Of a DNA stretch of 64,000 bases, positions 8,474 to 16,067 are shown piece after piece (the stretch's first letter is position 1; every line of letters starts with the position of its first letter). The notes under the pieces are model-generated. The model saw only the letters and a program-made list of their open reading frames with translations, was not told the origin of the DNA and made no database searches. Source of the DNA: Massilia aquatica (GTDB taxonomy: Bacteria; Pseudomonadota; Gammaproteobacteria; Burkholderiales; Burkholderiaceae_D); NCBI RefSeq assembly GCF_011682045.1, contig NZ_VVIW01000002.1, positions 434,001 through 498,000 on the forward strand. Reading direction: 5' to 3'. A program made the translations under genes and the position numbers.

Positions 8474-9718
8474 TCACGTGCGCATCCGATGTGATTTGAA
8501 ATAGAAAAGTGCAACGCCCACCGCCACGGCCTGCATCGCGGCGCACAAAAAGAAGGTGCTGCCGATGCGCCAGTCGTCCGCAGGCAGGTGGCTGGCCAGC
8601 CCCAGGATGGCGGTGCCCAGCAGCGGCATGAAGACCACCCCGAGGCTGCTGATCGATTGCAGCGAGCCCATCAGTTCGCCTTGGGAACTGGCGTCGGACC
8701 CGCGCGAAATGATGCTCTGCAACGCCGGTCCCACGGTAAACGACAACAAGTTGCATAAAATAAAAACGTACATCATCCAGCCCTTGGTGGCCAGGCCGTA
8801 CAGGATGAAGGTGATGCAGCCCGAAACCATGCCCAGCAGCGACAGGCGCACCTCGCCGAAGCGCTTCATCAGCATGCCCAGCAGGCCCGCCTGCACCACG
8901 GCCGCCGACAGGCCCACGCAGAACAGGGCGATGCCGTTGTCGCCCGGGCTCCAGTTGAAGCGGAACGTGGTGTACAGCACCCAGGTCGACTGCAGCATCA
9001 TCTGGGCAAAGCTGGTCAGGGCAAACACGATCACCACCGCGCGAATATCGCTGCGGCGCACCAGCTTGAGCAGCGACGTGAAGGGGTTGATCTTCGCGAT
9101 CGTAAACGCCGAGCGGCGCGACAGCGGCAGCGATTCGGGCACCGCAATGTAACCGTAGACGAAGTTGGCCGCGCACAGGGCGGCGGCCACGTAGAACGGC
9201 AGTTGCAGGTTGATTTCGCCGAGCATGCCGCCCAGCGCCGGGCCGCAGATGAAGCCCAGGCCAAAGGCGGCGCCCACCTTGCCGAAGCTTTTGGCGCGCG
9301 TTTCGGGCGTCGATACGTCCGACGCGTAGGCCGAGGCGACCGACATGCTGGCCGACGACATGCCGCCGATCACGCGCCCGATGAACAGGAAGGCCAGGTT
9401 GGGCGCCCAGGCGGTAAACAGGAAATTCAGGCACATGCCGGCCATCGAATAGAGCATCACCGGACGGCGCCCCACGCGGTCGCTGATGGCGCCCAGCATG
9501 GGCATGAAGATGAACTGCATCAGCCCGAACACCATCGCCAGCACGCCGAACCAGAAGGCCTGTTCGTCGCGCCCGTTGACATACTGGCCGACCAGGGCCG
9601 GCATGACCGGGATGATCAGGCCGATGCCGAGCATGTCGATGAAGACGGCGACCAGCACGAAATTGAGGTTGGTCGATGGGGCGGGTGCGACGGGTGCGGC
9701 GGCGGGACTGCTGCTCAT
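8474..9718 (-). CDS. MFS transporter, TCR/Tet family drug:proton antiporter
   Basis: A 414-residue, 12-helix major facilitator protein of TetA length. It keeps motif A after helix 2 ([12 protein letters not shown]), the conserved acidic residue in helix 1 ([15 protein letters not shown]) and the antiporter motif C in helix 5 ([10 protein letters not shown]), so proton-driven export of a small molecule is likely. The substrate is not given by sequence; chromosomal members often have no tetracycline role. No TetR-type regulator is adjacent. Confidence 0.9.
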   Translation of the reverse strand: MSSSPAAAPVAPAPSTNLNFVLVAVFIDMLGIGLIIPVMPALVGQYVNGRDEQAFWFGVLAMVFGLMQFIFMPMLGAISDRVGRRPVMLYSMAGMCLNFLFTAWAPNLAFLFIGRVIGGMSSASMSVASAYASDVSTPETRAKSFGKVGAAFGLGFICGPALGGMLGEINLQLPFYVAAALCAANFVYGYIAVPESLPLSRRSAFTIAKINPFTSLLKLVRRSDIRAVVIVFALTSFAQMMLQSTWVLYTTFRFNWSPGDNGIALFCVGLSAAVVQAGLLGMLMKRFGEVRLSLLGMVSGCITFILYGLATKGWMMYVFILCNLLSFTVGPALQSIISRGSDASSQGELMGSLQSISSLGVVFMPLLGTAILGLASHLPADDWRIGSTFFLCAAMQAVAVGVALFYFKSHRMRT

Positions 9719-9796
9719 GGACGAAAGCCCGGGGCCGGGCGCGAAAGGACGATGCCGTATCTTAGCGCACTACGCCTGATGCGGGCGCAGCCGTGC

Positions 9797-10441
9797 CTAC
9801 AAAGCCCATTCCTGCGCAAAGGCGGTGCGGAAGGTGATCAGTTGCGCCAGCCGCGCCGTCCCCAGCGCGCGTCCGGCGGCGGTCTGCATCATGCCCGGCA
9901 GTTTTGCCAGCTTGACCTCGATGTGGTCGAGCGCGTAGGCGCGGTCGTCGCGCTCGCGGTGCCCGGCCAGCGGATCGTCGGGATGGGCCAGCGCGCTGCC
10001 GATCTGGCCGGCGATGTAGAACAGGCGCGCCAGGCCGACCGCGCCAAGGGCGTCGAGGCGGTCGGCATCCTGCACCAGCTTCGCTTCAATGGTGTGCGGC
10101 GGCAGCGCCGCCGAAAAGCTGTGGGTTTCGATGGCGTGCGCCACCGCGTCCAGTTTCGCGGCCGGGAAGCCGATGGCGGCCAGCTCGCGCCGCGCCAGTT
10201 CGGCCGAACGGCGCGAGGCCATGCTGCGCTCCGGATGGTTCTTCGGCAGGTTGACCAAATCGTGCAGGTAGCACGCCGCCATCACCGCCAGCGCGTCCGC
10301 TTCCGGGTGGCTGGCCAGCAGCGCCTGCGCATTGCGCCAGACGCGGTGCAGGTGATTGATGTCGTGGGCGCCGTCGTCGCCGCAGGCGGCGCTGGCCAGA
10401 GATTGCAGGCGGGGCTGCCAGGCGGTCAGTTCGTCGGTCAT
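9797..10441 (-). CDS. HD domain-containing phosphohydrolase
   Basis: A 214-residue HD-superfamily protein. The metal site is visible as His-30 (DINHLHRV), the His-60/Asp-61 pair in CYLHDLVNL and Asp-126 in KLVQDADRLDALG. This layout matches small YedJ-like HD hydrolases acting on nucleotides or similar phosphate esters; the actual substrate is unknown. A ribosome site (AAGGAG) lies about eight bases before the ATG. The RNase H-like gene is 26 bases upstream on the same strand, so the two probably form an operon of nucleic-acid or nucleotide hydrolases. Confidence 0.88.
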   Translation of the reverse strand: MTDELTAWQPRLQSLASAACGDDGAHDINHLHRVWRNAQALLASHPEADALAVMAACYLHDLVNLPKNHPERSMASRRSAELARRELAAIGFPAAKLDAVAHAIETHSFSAALPPHTIEAKLVQDADRLDALGAVGLARLFYIAGQIGSALAHPDDPLAGHRERDDRAYALDHIEVKLAKLPGMMQTAAGRALGTARLAQLITFRTAFAQEWAL

Positions 10442-10467
10442 TGCATGCTCCTTGATGGGGAGCGCGA

Positions 10468-11142
10468 TTATGCCATGTCCGCCGGCCCGAACGCGGCCAC
10501 GGCGCGCTGCGAGAGGGCGTCGGCGGCCTGGTTCTTGTGGCGCGGCAGCCAGCGCACGCAGGCGCCGTCGATCCGTGCCAGCAGCGCTTGCGCGCGCGTG
10601 CGGTACGCGCGCAGCGATGGCGCGCCGGCCGCGTCAAGGCCGTTCACATCGTCGATGACGACGCGGCTGTCGCCATGCACGCTCACGCCGCGCGCACCGA
10701 TGGCGACGGCCGCTTCGAGCACCGCGATCAGCGCCAGGTACTCCGCTTCGCTGCTGTTGCCGTAACCGGCCGGCCGCGAGATTTCGATCTTTTGCGCGTC
10801 CGGGCCGGTGAGCAGGGCGCCGATGCCGCAGCGGCCCGGATTGGGATGGGCCGAGCCGTCGAACCAGGCGCGCCAGGCGGACGGCGGGCCATCGTGCCTG
10901 ACCGTGCTGGCGCTGCGCGCCAGTGCGCGTTTGGCGTCGCGCGCGGCCAGGCGCGCCGCCTCCAGGGCCGCCAGCGCGGCGCGTTGGTCGAGCAGGTGCG
11001 CCAGGCCGTGCGCGCCGGCCCGCTGTTCGAGCGTGGCGCGCAAGGCCTGTTCTTCGCTGATGCCGCTGCGCGCGGCGAGTTTGCGGCTGGCGCTGCGTTC
11101 GGACTTGAAGGCGGCGGCCAGCAAAAGATGGTGTTCGGTCAT
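10468..11142 (-). CDS. RNase HI family (reverse-transcriptase-like) protein
   Basis: A 224-residue protein. Residues 1-80 are an Ala/Arg-rich helical extension. Residues 90-215 are an RNase H fold with the four acidic catalytic positions Asp-95 (WFDGSAHPNPG), Glu-134 (SEAEYLAL), Asp-158 (HGDSR) and Asp-208 (NQAADALS). RNases H cut RNA in RNA-DNA hybrids. This subgroup, annotated as ribonuclease HI family or reverse-transcriptase-like, is distinct from the main RnhA. It probably shares a transcript with the HD gene downstream. Confidence 0.87.
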   Translation of the reverse strand: MTEHHLLLAAAFKSERSASRKLAARSGISEEQALRATLEQRAGAHGLAHLLDQRAALAALEAARLAARDAKRALARSASTVRHDGPPSAWRAWFDGSAHPNPGRCGIGALLTGPDAQKIEISRPAGYGNSSEAEYLALIAVLEAAVAIGARGVSVHGDSRVVIDDVNGLDAAGAPSLRAYRTRAQALLARIDGACVRWLPRHKNQAADALSQRAVAAFGPADMA

Positions 11143-11332
11143 GGCGACAGCATAACCCTAACGGCAATTTGTTGCTAAAAGGATGCGCCGACGATGGTTG
11201 GAACGTCTCATTCGCACGATTGTGGTGCGTCAAACTGCCGAGCTCGTCAATGCCTAGTATGGCCCTTAGCGGTCCGCACGAGGCGAGTGGGAATTTCCCC
11301 TCGACCAGTTTCAATTATTCAAGGAGAACATC
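11143..11332. other. Intergenic region before the peptide-export locus
   Basis: A 190-base divergent region between the RNase H-like gene and the small-peptide gene. It should hold the promoter of the peptide locus, but I find no convincing -35/-10 pair; TAGTAT at 11255-11260 is the best -10-like hexamer and has no good -35. A dyad at 11284-11303 is the only clear structure. Confidence 0.5.
11284..11303. promoter_or_regulatory. Dyad symmetry upstream of the peptide precursor
   Basis: The core GGGAATTTCCC (11289-11299) is a perfect palindrome around one T. Outer arms CGAG and CTCG extend it with one bulged base. It sits 30 bases before the precursor start codon, so it could be an operator or a hairpin in the 5' untranslated RNA. 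No factor can be assigned from sequence. Confidence 0.35.
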
Positions 11333-11524
11333 ATGCGTAACCTGACCAGCACTGAACTGCAACACGTGTACGGCGGCGGCAAGTCCGATTGCCACACCAA
11401 ATGCCACAGCAAGAGCAAGAGCAAGAGCCGTTGCAAGAGCAAGAGCAAAAGCAAGGACAAGTGCAAAACCCGCGGCTGCGACAGCAAGTCGCGCGGCGGC
11501 GGCCTGCTCGGATGGCTGCTGTAA
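11333..11524 (+). CDS. Double-glycine leader peptide precursor with Cys/Lys/Ser-rich core (candidate RiPP or bacteriocin)
   Basis: A 63-residue peptide. Residues 1-15 (MRNLTSTELQHVYGG) match the double-glycine leader consensus LSxxELxxVxGG, with Leu-4, Glu-8, Leu-9, Val-12 and Gly-14/15 in place. Cleavage after Gly-15 by the C39 peptidase encoded at 13871 would free a 48-residue core. The core is strongly basic, with five cysteines at 20, 24, 34, 44 and 49, two near-identical ten-residue Lys-Ser blocks (25-34 and 35-44), and a hydrophobic Gly-Gly-Gly-Leu-Leu-Gly-Trp-Leu-Leu tail. A strong ribosome site (AAGGAGA) lies seven bases before ATG. It heads a likely operon with a putative modification gene, an HlyD adaptor and the exporter. 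I know no named family with this core. Confidence 0.8.
   Translation: MRNLTSTELQHVYGGGKSDCHTKCHSKSKSKSRCKSKSKSKDKCKTRGCDSKSRGGGLLGWLL
11411..11452 (+). repeat. In-frame AAGAGC hexanucleotide repeat inside the peptide core
   Basis: Three AAGAGC units (11411-11428), a CGTTGC interruption encoding Arg-Cys, then two AAGAGC units and one variant AAAAGC (11435-11452). Each unit encodes Lys-Ser. Slippage would change the core by dipeptides without breaking the frame. Confidence 0.8.
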
Positions 11525-11586
11525 AGCGTTTCCTGCTTGAGCGTCTTTCCCGGCACCTGTTCCGTTAATTGCCGGAACTGCTTCTT

Positions 11587-11622
11587 CAGTCCGCCGCCGG
11601 ACGCGGCGGTGGACTGGATTTT
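11587..11622 (+). terminator. Strong hairpin between precursor and downstream genes (attenuator-like)
   Basis: A 12-base-pair stem (11587-11598 with 11605-11616, one G-U pair) closes a six-base loop GGACGC and is followed by GATTTT. The T-tract is short, so it reads as a leaky terminator or an RNA-stabilising hairpin. Such an element after a RiPP precursor would give more precursor mRNA than exporter mRNA. Confidence 0.65.
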
Positions 11623-11638
11623 CAAGTGAGGTTGCAAA

Positions 11639-12592
11639 ATGCACCATCCCGACATCGCGCTAGCCAGCGCCGCGCCCGCGCGGCCGACGCACGAAGAACT
11701 ATGGCTGCTCGGCCAGGCGCCGCTGCAGAAGTATCTCGATTTCGCCGACGACCTGTGCGCCGAATCGCCCGAGGCCATCCGCCCCGCGCTGATCCGCGAA
11801 TGGAGCGCGGCCAGCCTGTATTACGAAGAACTGGCCAAAACCGAAGCCGGCGTGGCCGACCACCTGGACTGCGCCGCGCTGCCCGCCGCAATGGCGCCGC
11901 TGGCCGCCCGGGTATGCGCCAGCTCGCAGTACACGCGCACCTTCAACAGCCTGCCGACCCATATCGCCATGGTCGAACTGGGGCGCCTGGTGGTGTGCCA
12001 GAACCACGTCACGCGCACTTTCGTGGACCAGCTCAAGGCGCAGCTGGGACCCAACCCCGATGCGGCTGCGCTGTTTAACTTCTGCTTTCCGCCCGACGAA
12101 GTGCGCGCGCCGGTGCAGATCCGCGAGGCCGGTTCCAAGCGCTATGTGTTCCGCTCCGACTCCACCGATTTCCGCTTTCACGAACCGGTGCTGCTGCGAG
12201 CCGACCAGTTGCACGACTATCGCGCATCCGGCATGGTGGCCGGCGTGCTTGGCCTGGTGGTCGGCTACAGCGCCAACATCCTCAACGCCGTGTGCGACGA
12301 CGACAGCGGCCGGCTGGTCCTCAACAACGGCTACCACCGCACCTGCGCCTTGCTCGAACTGGGCATTCGCCACGCGCCGTGCGTGATCCAGACCGTCAGT
12401 TCGCGCGACGAACTCGATCTGGTGGCCAAGTCGATCGTGGCCCAGGATCCCGGCTACTTCTTCAATGCGCCGCGCCCGCCGCTGATGCGCGACTTTGCCG
12501 ATCCGCGCATCCGCAAGGTGCTGCGCATCAAAAAGATCGCCCGCATGATCGAGGTCAGTTACGATGTCAGAGACTACTTCATCGAAGAGTGA
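11639..12592 (+). CDS. Uncharacterised protein with ParB/sulfiredoxin-like motif in peptide-export operon
   Basis: A 317-residue cytoplasmic protein. The first 215 residues are helical and unfamiliar. Around residues 227-252 is LNNGYHRTCALLELGIRHAPCVI, the pattern Gly-x-His-Arg...Ala...Gly...Pro seen in ParB box II, sulfiredoxin and free-serine kinases (GxHRxxA then IP). This suggests a ParB/Srx-type nucleotide-binding site. It lies between the precursor and the transporter, and its last 29 bases overlap the HlyD gene, so translational coupling is likely. By position it is the best candidate for a maturation, immunity or chaperone protein. Any chemistry, for example acting on the many core serines, is inference. 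The start has a GTGAGG ribosome site. Confidence 0.6.
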   Translation: MHHPDIALASAAPARPTHEELWLLGQAPLQKYLDFADDLCAESPEAIRPALIREWSAASLYYEELAKTEAGVADHLDCAALPAAMAPLAARVCASSQYTRTFNSLPTHIAMVELGRLVVCQNHVTRTFVDQLKAQLGPNPDAAALFNFCFPPDEVRAPVQIREAGSKRYVFRSDSTDFRFHEPVLLRADQLHDYRASGMVAGVLGLVVGYSANILNAVCDDDSGRLVLNNGYHRTCALLELGIRHAPCVIQTVSSRDELDLVAKSIVAQDPGYFFNAPRPPLMRDFADPRIRKVLRIKKIARMIEVSYDVRDYFIEE

Positions 12593-13874
12593 GGACGGGC
12601 AGCCGTTGTTCCGGCCGCAGGTGCTCGATGAACAGCAAACGCGCTGGCTCGGCACGGTCGCCATTCGTCCGCGCCTGTCGCACCGCTGGTACGCCGGTTT
12701 TTCGATGCTGATCGTGGCCGTCATCACCGCCACGCTGTGCATGGCCAGCTACACCCGCAAGGCGCGCGTGGCCGGCTGGCTGGTGCCGGAGCAGGGCATG
12801 ATCCGCGTGTTTTCGCCGCGCGTGGGCGTGGCCACCAGGATGATGGTGCGCGAAGGCGACGTGGTCGCCGCCGGCCAGGCGCTCGTTGCGCTGTCGGGCG
12901 AGGAACGCAGCGTGGCCGTGGGCGACACCAACGCCCAGGCGGCGCTGGAATTGCAGGCGCAGCGCGCCAGCCTGGGCGCCGAACAGCAACGCGCGGCCCA
13001 GTCGTTCGGGCAGCAGCGCGCCATGCTGGCCGAGCGCATCGCCGCCGCGCGCGCCGAGCAAGAGAACATGGTGCAGGAAATCGTGCTGCAAAAACGCCGC
13101 GTGGCGCTGGCCCGCACCTCCGAAAAACGGCTCGACGAACTCAAGGCGCGCGGTTTCATCTCGGCGCAGCAGGTGCAGATCACGGCCGAAGCGACGCTCG
13201 ACCAGGCCGGCAAACTGCGCTCGCTCGAACGCGCCTTGTCGTCGCTCGGGCGCGAACGCCTGGCGCTGGAAGCGGAATTGAACGACATGCCGCTCAAGCT
13301 GGCCACGCAAAACGCGCTGGTGGCGCGCAGCACCAGCGCCATCGACCGCGAACTGGCCGAGGTGGCGGCCAGGCGCGAACTGCTCATCACCGCTCCGCAG
13401 GCCGGCACCGTGACCGCGATCCATACCGCGCGCGGGGCGGCGGTGGGTACCGGCGCGCCGCTGCTGAGCATCGTGCCGCGCGGCGCCACGCTCGAAGCCC
13501 ACCTGTACGCGTCGAGCCGCGCCATCGGTTTTTTGCGCCCGCAGCAGCAGGTGCACCTGCGCTACCTGGCCTACCCGTATCAGAAGTTCGGGCACTACAC
13601 CGGCACCATCAAGAGCATTTCGCGCACCGGCATCGAGCCGGCCGAGCTGCCGGCCCAGTTCGGGGCGGCGGCCGGCAATGGCAATGGCAAGGGCGGCGAA
13701 GCGCTGTACCGCATCACCGTCACGCTGGCGCGCCAGGACGTGACGGCCTACGGCGCGCGCGTGCCGCTCGCCCCCGGCATGCAGCTCGACGCCGACGTCT
13801 TGCTGGAGCGGCGCCGTTTGATTGAATGGGTGCTCGATCCGGTCTACACCATCACCGGGAGGCTGGGACGATGA
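12564..13874 (+). CDS. HlyD family periplasmic adaptor of the peptide exporter (CvaA-like)
   Basis: A 436-residue membrane fusion protein. A cytoplasmic tail is followed by one transmembrane helix (about 43-63), a split lipoyl/barrel-sandwich domain (about 66-110 and 270-300) and a long Ala/Glu/Arg-rich coiled-coil hairpin (about 110-260). A C-terminal beta-barrel segment contains the LRYLAYPYQKFGHYTG block typical of bacteriocin-export adaptors. It would bridge the C39 ABC exporter to an outer-membrane TolC-type channel encoded elsewhere. Its start overlaps the upstream gene by 29 bases, and its stop overlaps the exporter start as ATGA. Confidence 0.92.
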   Translation: MSETTSSKSEDGQPLFRPQVLDEQQTRWLGTVAIRPRLSHRWYAGFSMLIVAVITATLCMASYTRKARVAGWLVPEQGMIRVFSPRVGVATRMMVREGDVVAAGQALVALSGEERSVAVGDTNAQAALELQAQRASLGAEQQRAAQSFGQQRAMLAERIAAARAEQENMVQEIVLQKRRVALARTSEKRLDELKARGFISAQQVQITAEATLDQAGKLRSLERALSSLGRERLALEAELNDMPLKLATQNALVARSTSAIDRELAEVAARRELLITAPQAGTVTAIHTARGAAVGTGAPLLSIVPRGATLEAHLYASSRAIGFLRPQQQVHLRYLAYPYQKFGHYTGTIKSISRTGIEPAELPAQFGAAAGNGNGKGGEALYRITVTLARQDVTAYGARVPLAPGMQLDADVLLERRRLIEWVLDPVYTITGRLGR

Positions 13875-16033
13875 GCAAACCATTCGACGCCGCCGCCGGC
13901 CTGGGCATGCGCCTGCCGTCGATCCTGCAAACCGAGGCGGCCGAATGCGGGCTTGCCTGCCTGGCCATGATCGCGGCCTACCATGGCAACGGCAGCGACC
14001 TGGCGCAACTGCGGCGCCGCTTCGGCATGTCGCTGCGCGGCGCCACCCTCAAGGACCTGGTCGGCATCGGCGCGCACCTGGGTCTGGCCTCGCGGCCGCT
14101 GCGGCTCGAACCCGACGAACTGGAGATGCTGGCCACACCCTGTATTTTGCACTGGGACCTGAACCACTTCGTGGTTCTCAAGCAGGTCACCGCCAAGGGT
14201 GTCGTGATCCACGATCCGGCGGTCGGCGTGCGCCGCCTGCCGCGCGCCACCGTGCTGAAACACTTTACCGGGGTCGCGCTGGAACTGAGTCCCACCGCCG
14301 CTTTCGAATCGGGGCAGGCGCGCCCGCGCGTGCGCTTTACCGCGCTGCTCGGGCGCATGACGGGCATCAGGCAGTCGCTGTTCGCACTGGCCGCCATGGC
14401 GCTGGCGATCGAGGTGCTGGCCGTGGTCAGCCCGTTCTTCATGCAGTGGGTGGTCGACGAAGCGCTGGTCAGCGCCGACCGCGACCTGCTGCTCACGCTC
14501 GCGCTGGGATTTGCCTTTTTGCTGATCATCCGGGTGGCGGTGACGGCGGCGCGCGGCGCCACATTGATCGCCATTTCCAGCACCATCAAGGTGGCCGGGC
14601 GCGCCAGCCTGTTCGGCCACCTGGTCAGCCTGCCGGCGGTGTATTTCGAAAGCCGCCACCTGGGCGACATCATGTCGCGCTTCGGCTCCCAGGAAGTGAT
14701 CCTGCAAGCCATCACCACCGACATGGTCGAAATCCTGCTCGACGGGCTGATGGCGGCCATCACCCTGTGCGTGATGCTGTTCTACGCGCCCGAACTGGCG
14801 ATGCTGGTGGTCGGTGGCAGCGTGCTGTATGCGCTGGTGCGCGCCGCCTCCTACACGGCGCTGCGCAATGCTTCGGTGGAGGCGATCGTGTGGGGCGCCA
14901 AGCGTGACAGCCACTTTCTGGAAACCCTGCGCGGCATGCGCACCATCAAACTGTTCAACGCCCAGGCTTCGCGCCAGGCCCACTGGCTCAACCTGCTGGT
15001 GGAAGCCGTGAACCGCCAGGTGACCACGCAAAAACTCGGGCTCATGTTCCGCACCGTGAACGCGCTCCTGATCGGCATCATCGCCATCCTGGTGGTGTGG
15101 CTGGGGGCCGAGCGCGTGTTGAACAATACGTTTTCGGTCGGGATGCTGCTCGCTTTTATCAGCTACAAGGACCAGTTCATGGGGCGCGTGAGCGCCTTGA
15201 TCAACAAGACGCTCGACCTGTTCATGCTGCGCCTGCACGCCGAACGGCTGGCCGACATTGCGCTCACGCCGCCGGAAGTGTGCCATTTGCCACTGCCGTC
15301 CACACAGGAGAGCAAACCGATGGCGATTCGCCTGCGCGGGCTGCGCTTTCGCTACGGCGCCGGCGACCCGTGGGTGTTGGATGGGATCGACCTGGACATT
15401 GCGGCCGGCGAATCGGTGGCCATTGTCGGCCCGTCCGGCTGCGGCAAGACGACCTTGCTGCGCCTGCTGGCCAGTTTGCTCGAACCGGTAGCGGGCGAGA
15501 TCGAGATCGATGGCCGCGCCCTGAACCGGGCCGGCCTGGGCGAATACCGTTCGCAGATCGGGGTGGTGATGCAGGACGACCAGCTGTTCGCCGGCTCGAT
15601 CGCCGACAATATCAGCTTCTTTGCCGACGCGCCTTCGATGGAGCGCATCCGCGCCTGCGCGCGCCTTGCGGCGGTGGAGGACGACGTGAACGCGATGCCG
15701 ATGGGTTTTCATACGCTGATCGGCGACATGGGCACGGTGCTGTCGGGCGGGCAGAAACAGCGCATCCTGATTGCGCGCGCGCTGTACCGCGAGCCGGTCC
15801 TGCTGCTGCTCGATGAAGCGACCAGCCATCTGGATGTGACGCGCGAACAGGCGGTCAACGCCGCCATCCACGCCTTGCCGATGACCCGCATCATCGTCGC
15901 GCACCGGCGCGAAACGATCCTGTCGGCGGAGCGCATCATCGTGCTGGAAGAGGGCAAGGTCGCCTGCGACCTGCGCGGCGAAGAGGGCCGGGCGGCTTAC
16001 CTCGCGCGCATGGAAAAAGCGCCAGCCGGGTAG
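13871..16033 (+). CDS. C39 peptidase-containing bacteriocin/peptide ABC exporter (CvaB/RaxB-like)
   Basis: A 720-residue transporter of normal length. The N-terminal C39 peptidase keeps Gln-20, catalytic Cys-26 (TEAAECGLACLAM), His-99 (LNHFVVL) and Asp-115 (HDPAVG), so it should cut after the double glycine of the 63-residue precursor. A six-helix ABC domain spans about 160-440. The nucleotide-binding domain has Walker A GPSGCGKTT at 520-528, signature LSGGQ at 624-628 and Walker B LLLLDE at 644-649. The start ATG overlaps the HlyD stop. A longer in-frame start at 13826 lies within the HlyD gene and adds no family residues. Confidence 0.95.
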   Translation: MSKPFDAAAGLGMRLPSILQTEAAECGLACLAMIAAYHGNGSDLAQLRRRFGMSLRGATLKDLVGIGAHLGLASRPLRLEPDELEMLATPCILHWDLNHFVVLKQVTAKGVVIHDPAVGVRRLPRATVLKHFTGVALELSPTAAFESGQARPRVRFTALLGRMTGIRQSLFALAAMALAIEVLAVVSPFFMQWVVDEALVSADRDLLLTLALGFAFLLIIRVAVTAARGATLIAISSTIKVAGRASLFGHLVSLPAVYFESRHLGDIMSRFGSQEVILQAITTDMVEILLDGLMAAITLCVMLFYAPELAMLVVGGSVLYALVRAASYTALRNASVEAIVWGAKRDSHFLETLRGMRTIKLFNAQASRQAHWLNLLVEAVNRQVTTQKLGLMFRTVNALLIGIIAILVVWLGAERVLNNTFSVGMLLAFISYKDQFMGRVSALINKTLDLFMLRLHAERLADIALTPPEVCHLPLPSTQESKPMAIRLRGLRFRYGAGDPWVLDGIDLDIAAGESVAIVGPSGCGKTTLLRLLASLLEPVAGEIEIDGRALNRAGLGEYRSQIGVVMQDDQLFAGSIADNISFFADAPSMERIRACARLAAVEDDVNAMPMGFHTLIGDMGTVLSGGQKQRILIARALYREPVLLLLDEATSHLDVTREQAVNAAIHALPMTRIIVAHRRETILSAERIIVLEEGKVACDLRGEEGRAAYLARMEKAPAG

Positions 16034-16047
16034 CCGGGCTGGCGCTT
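16017..16047 (+). terminator. Hairpin at the end of the peptide-export operon
   Basis: An 11-base-pair perfect stem (AAGCGCCAGCC with GGCTGGCGCTT) overlaps the last codons and stop of the exporter gene. No T-tract follows, so factor-independent termination is uncertain; it may also act on the convergent gene ending at 16068. Confidence 0.5.
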
Positions 16048-16067
16048 CGTTACAACCTCAAGCCGGA

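Noticed and set aside
11183-11257. A 24-codon frame (MRRRWLERLIRTIV...) before the peptide precursor
   Set aside because: It is cationic and amphipathic, but the only purine-rich stretch directly abuts the ATG with no spacing. There is no leader or conserved feature, so it is probably chance.
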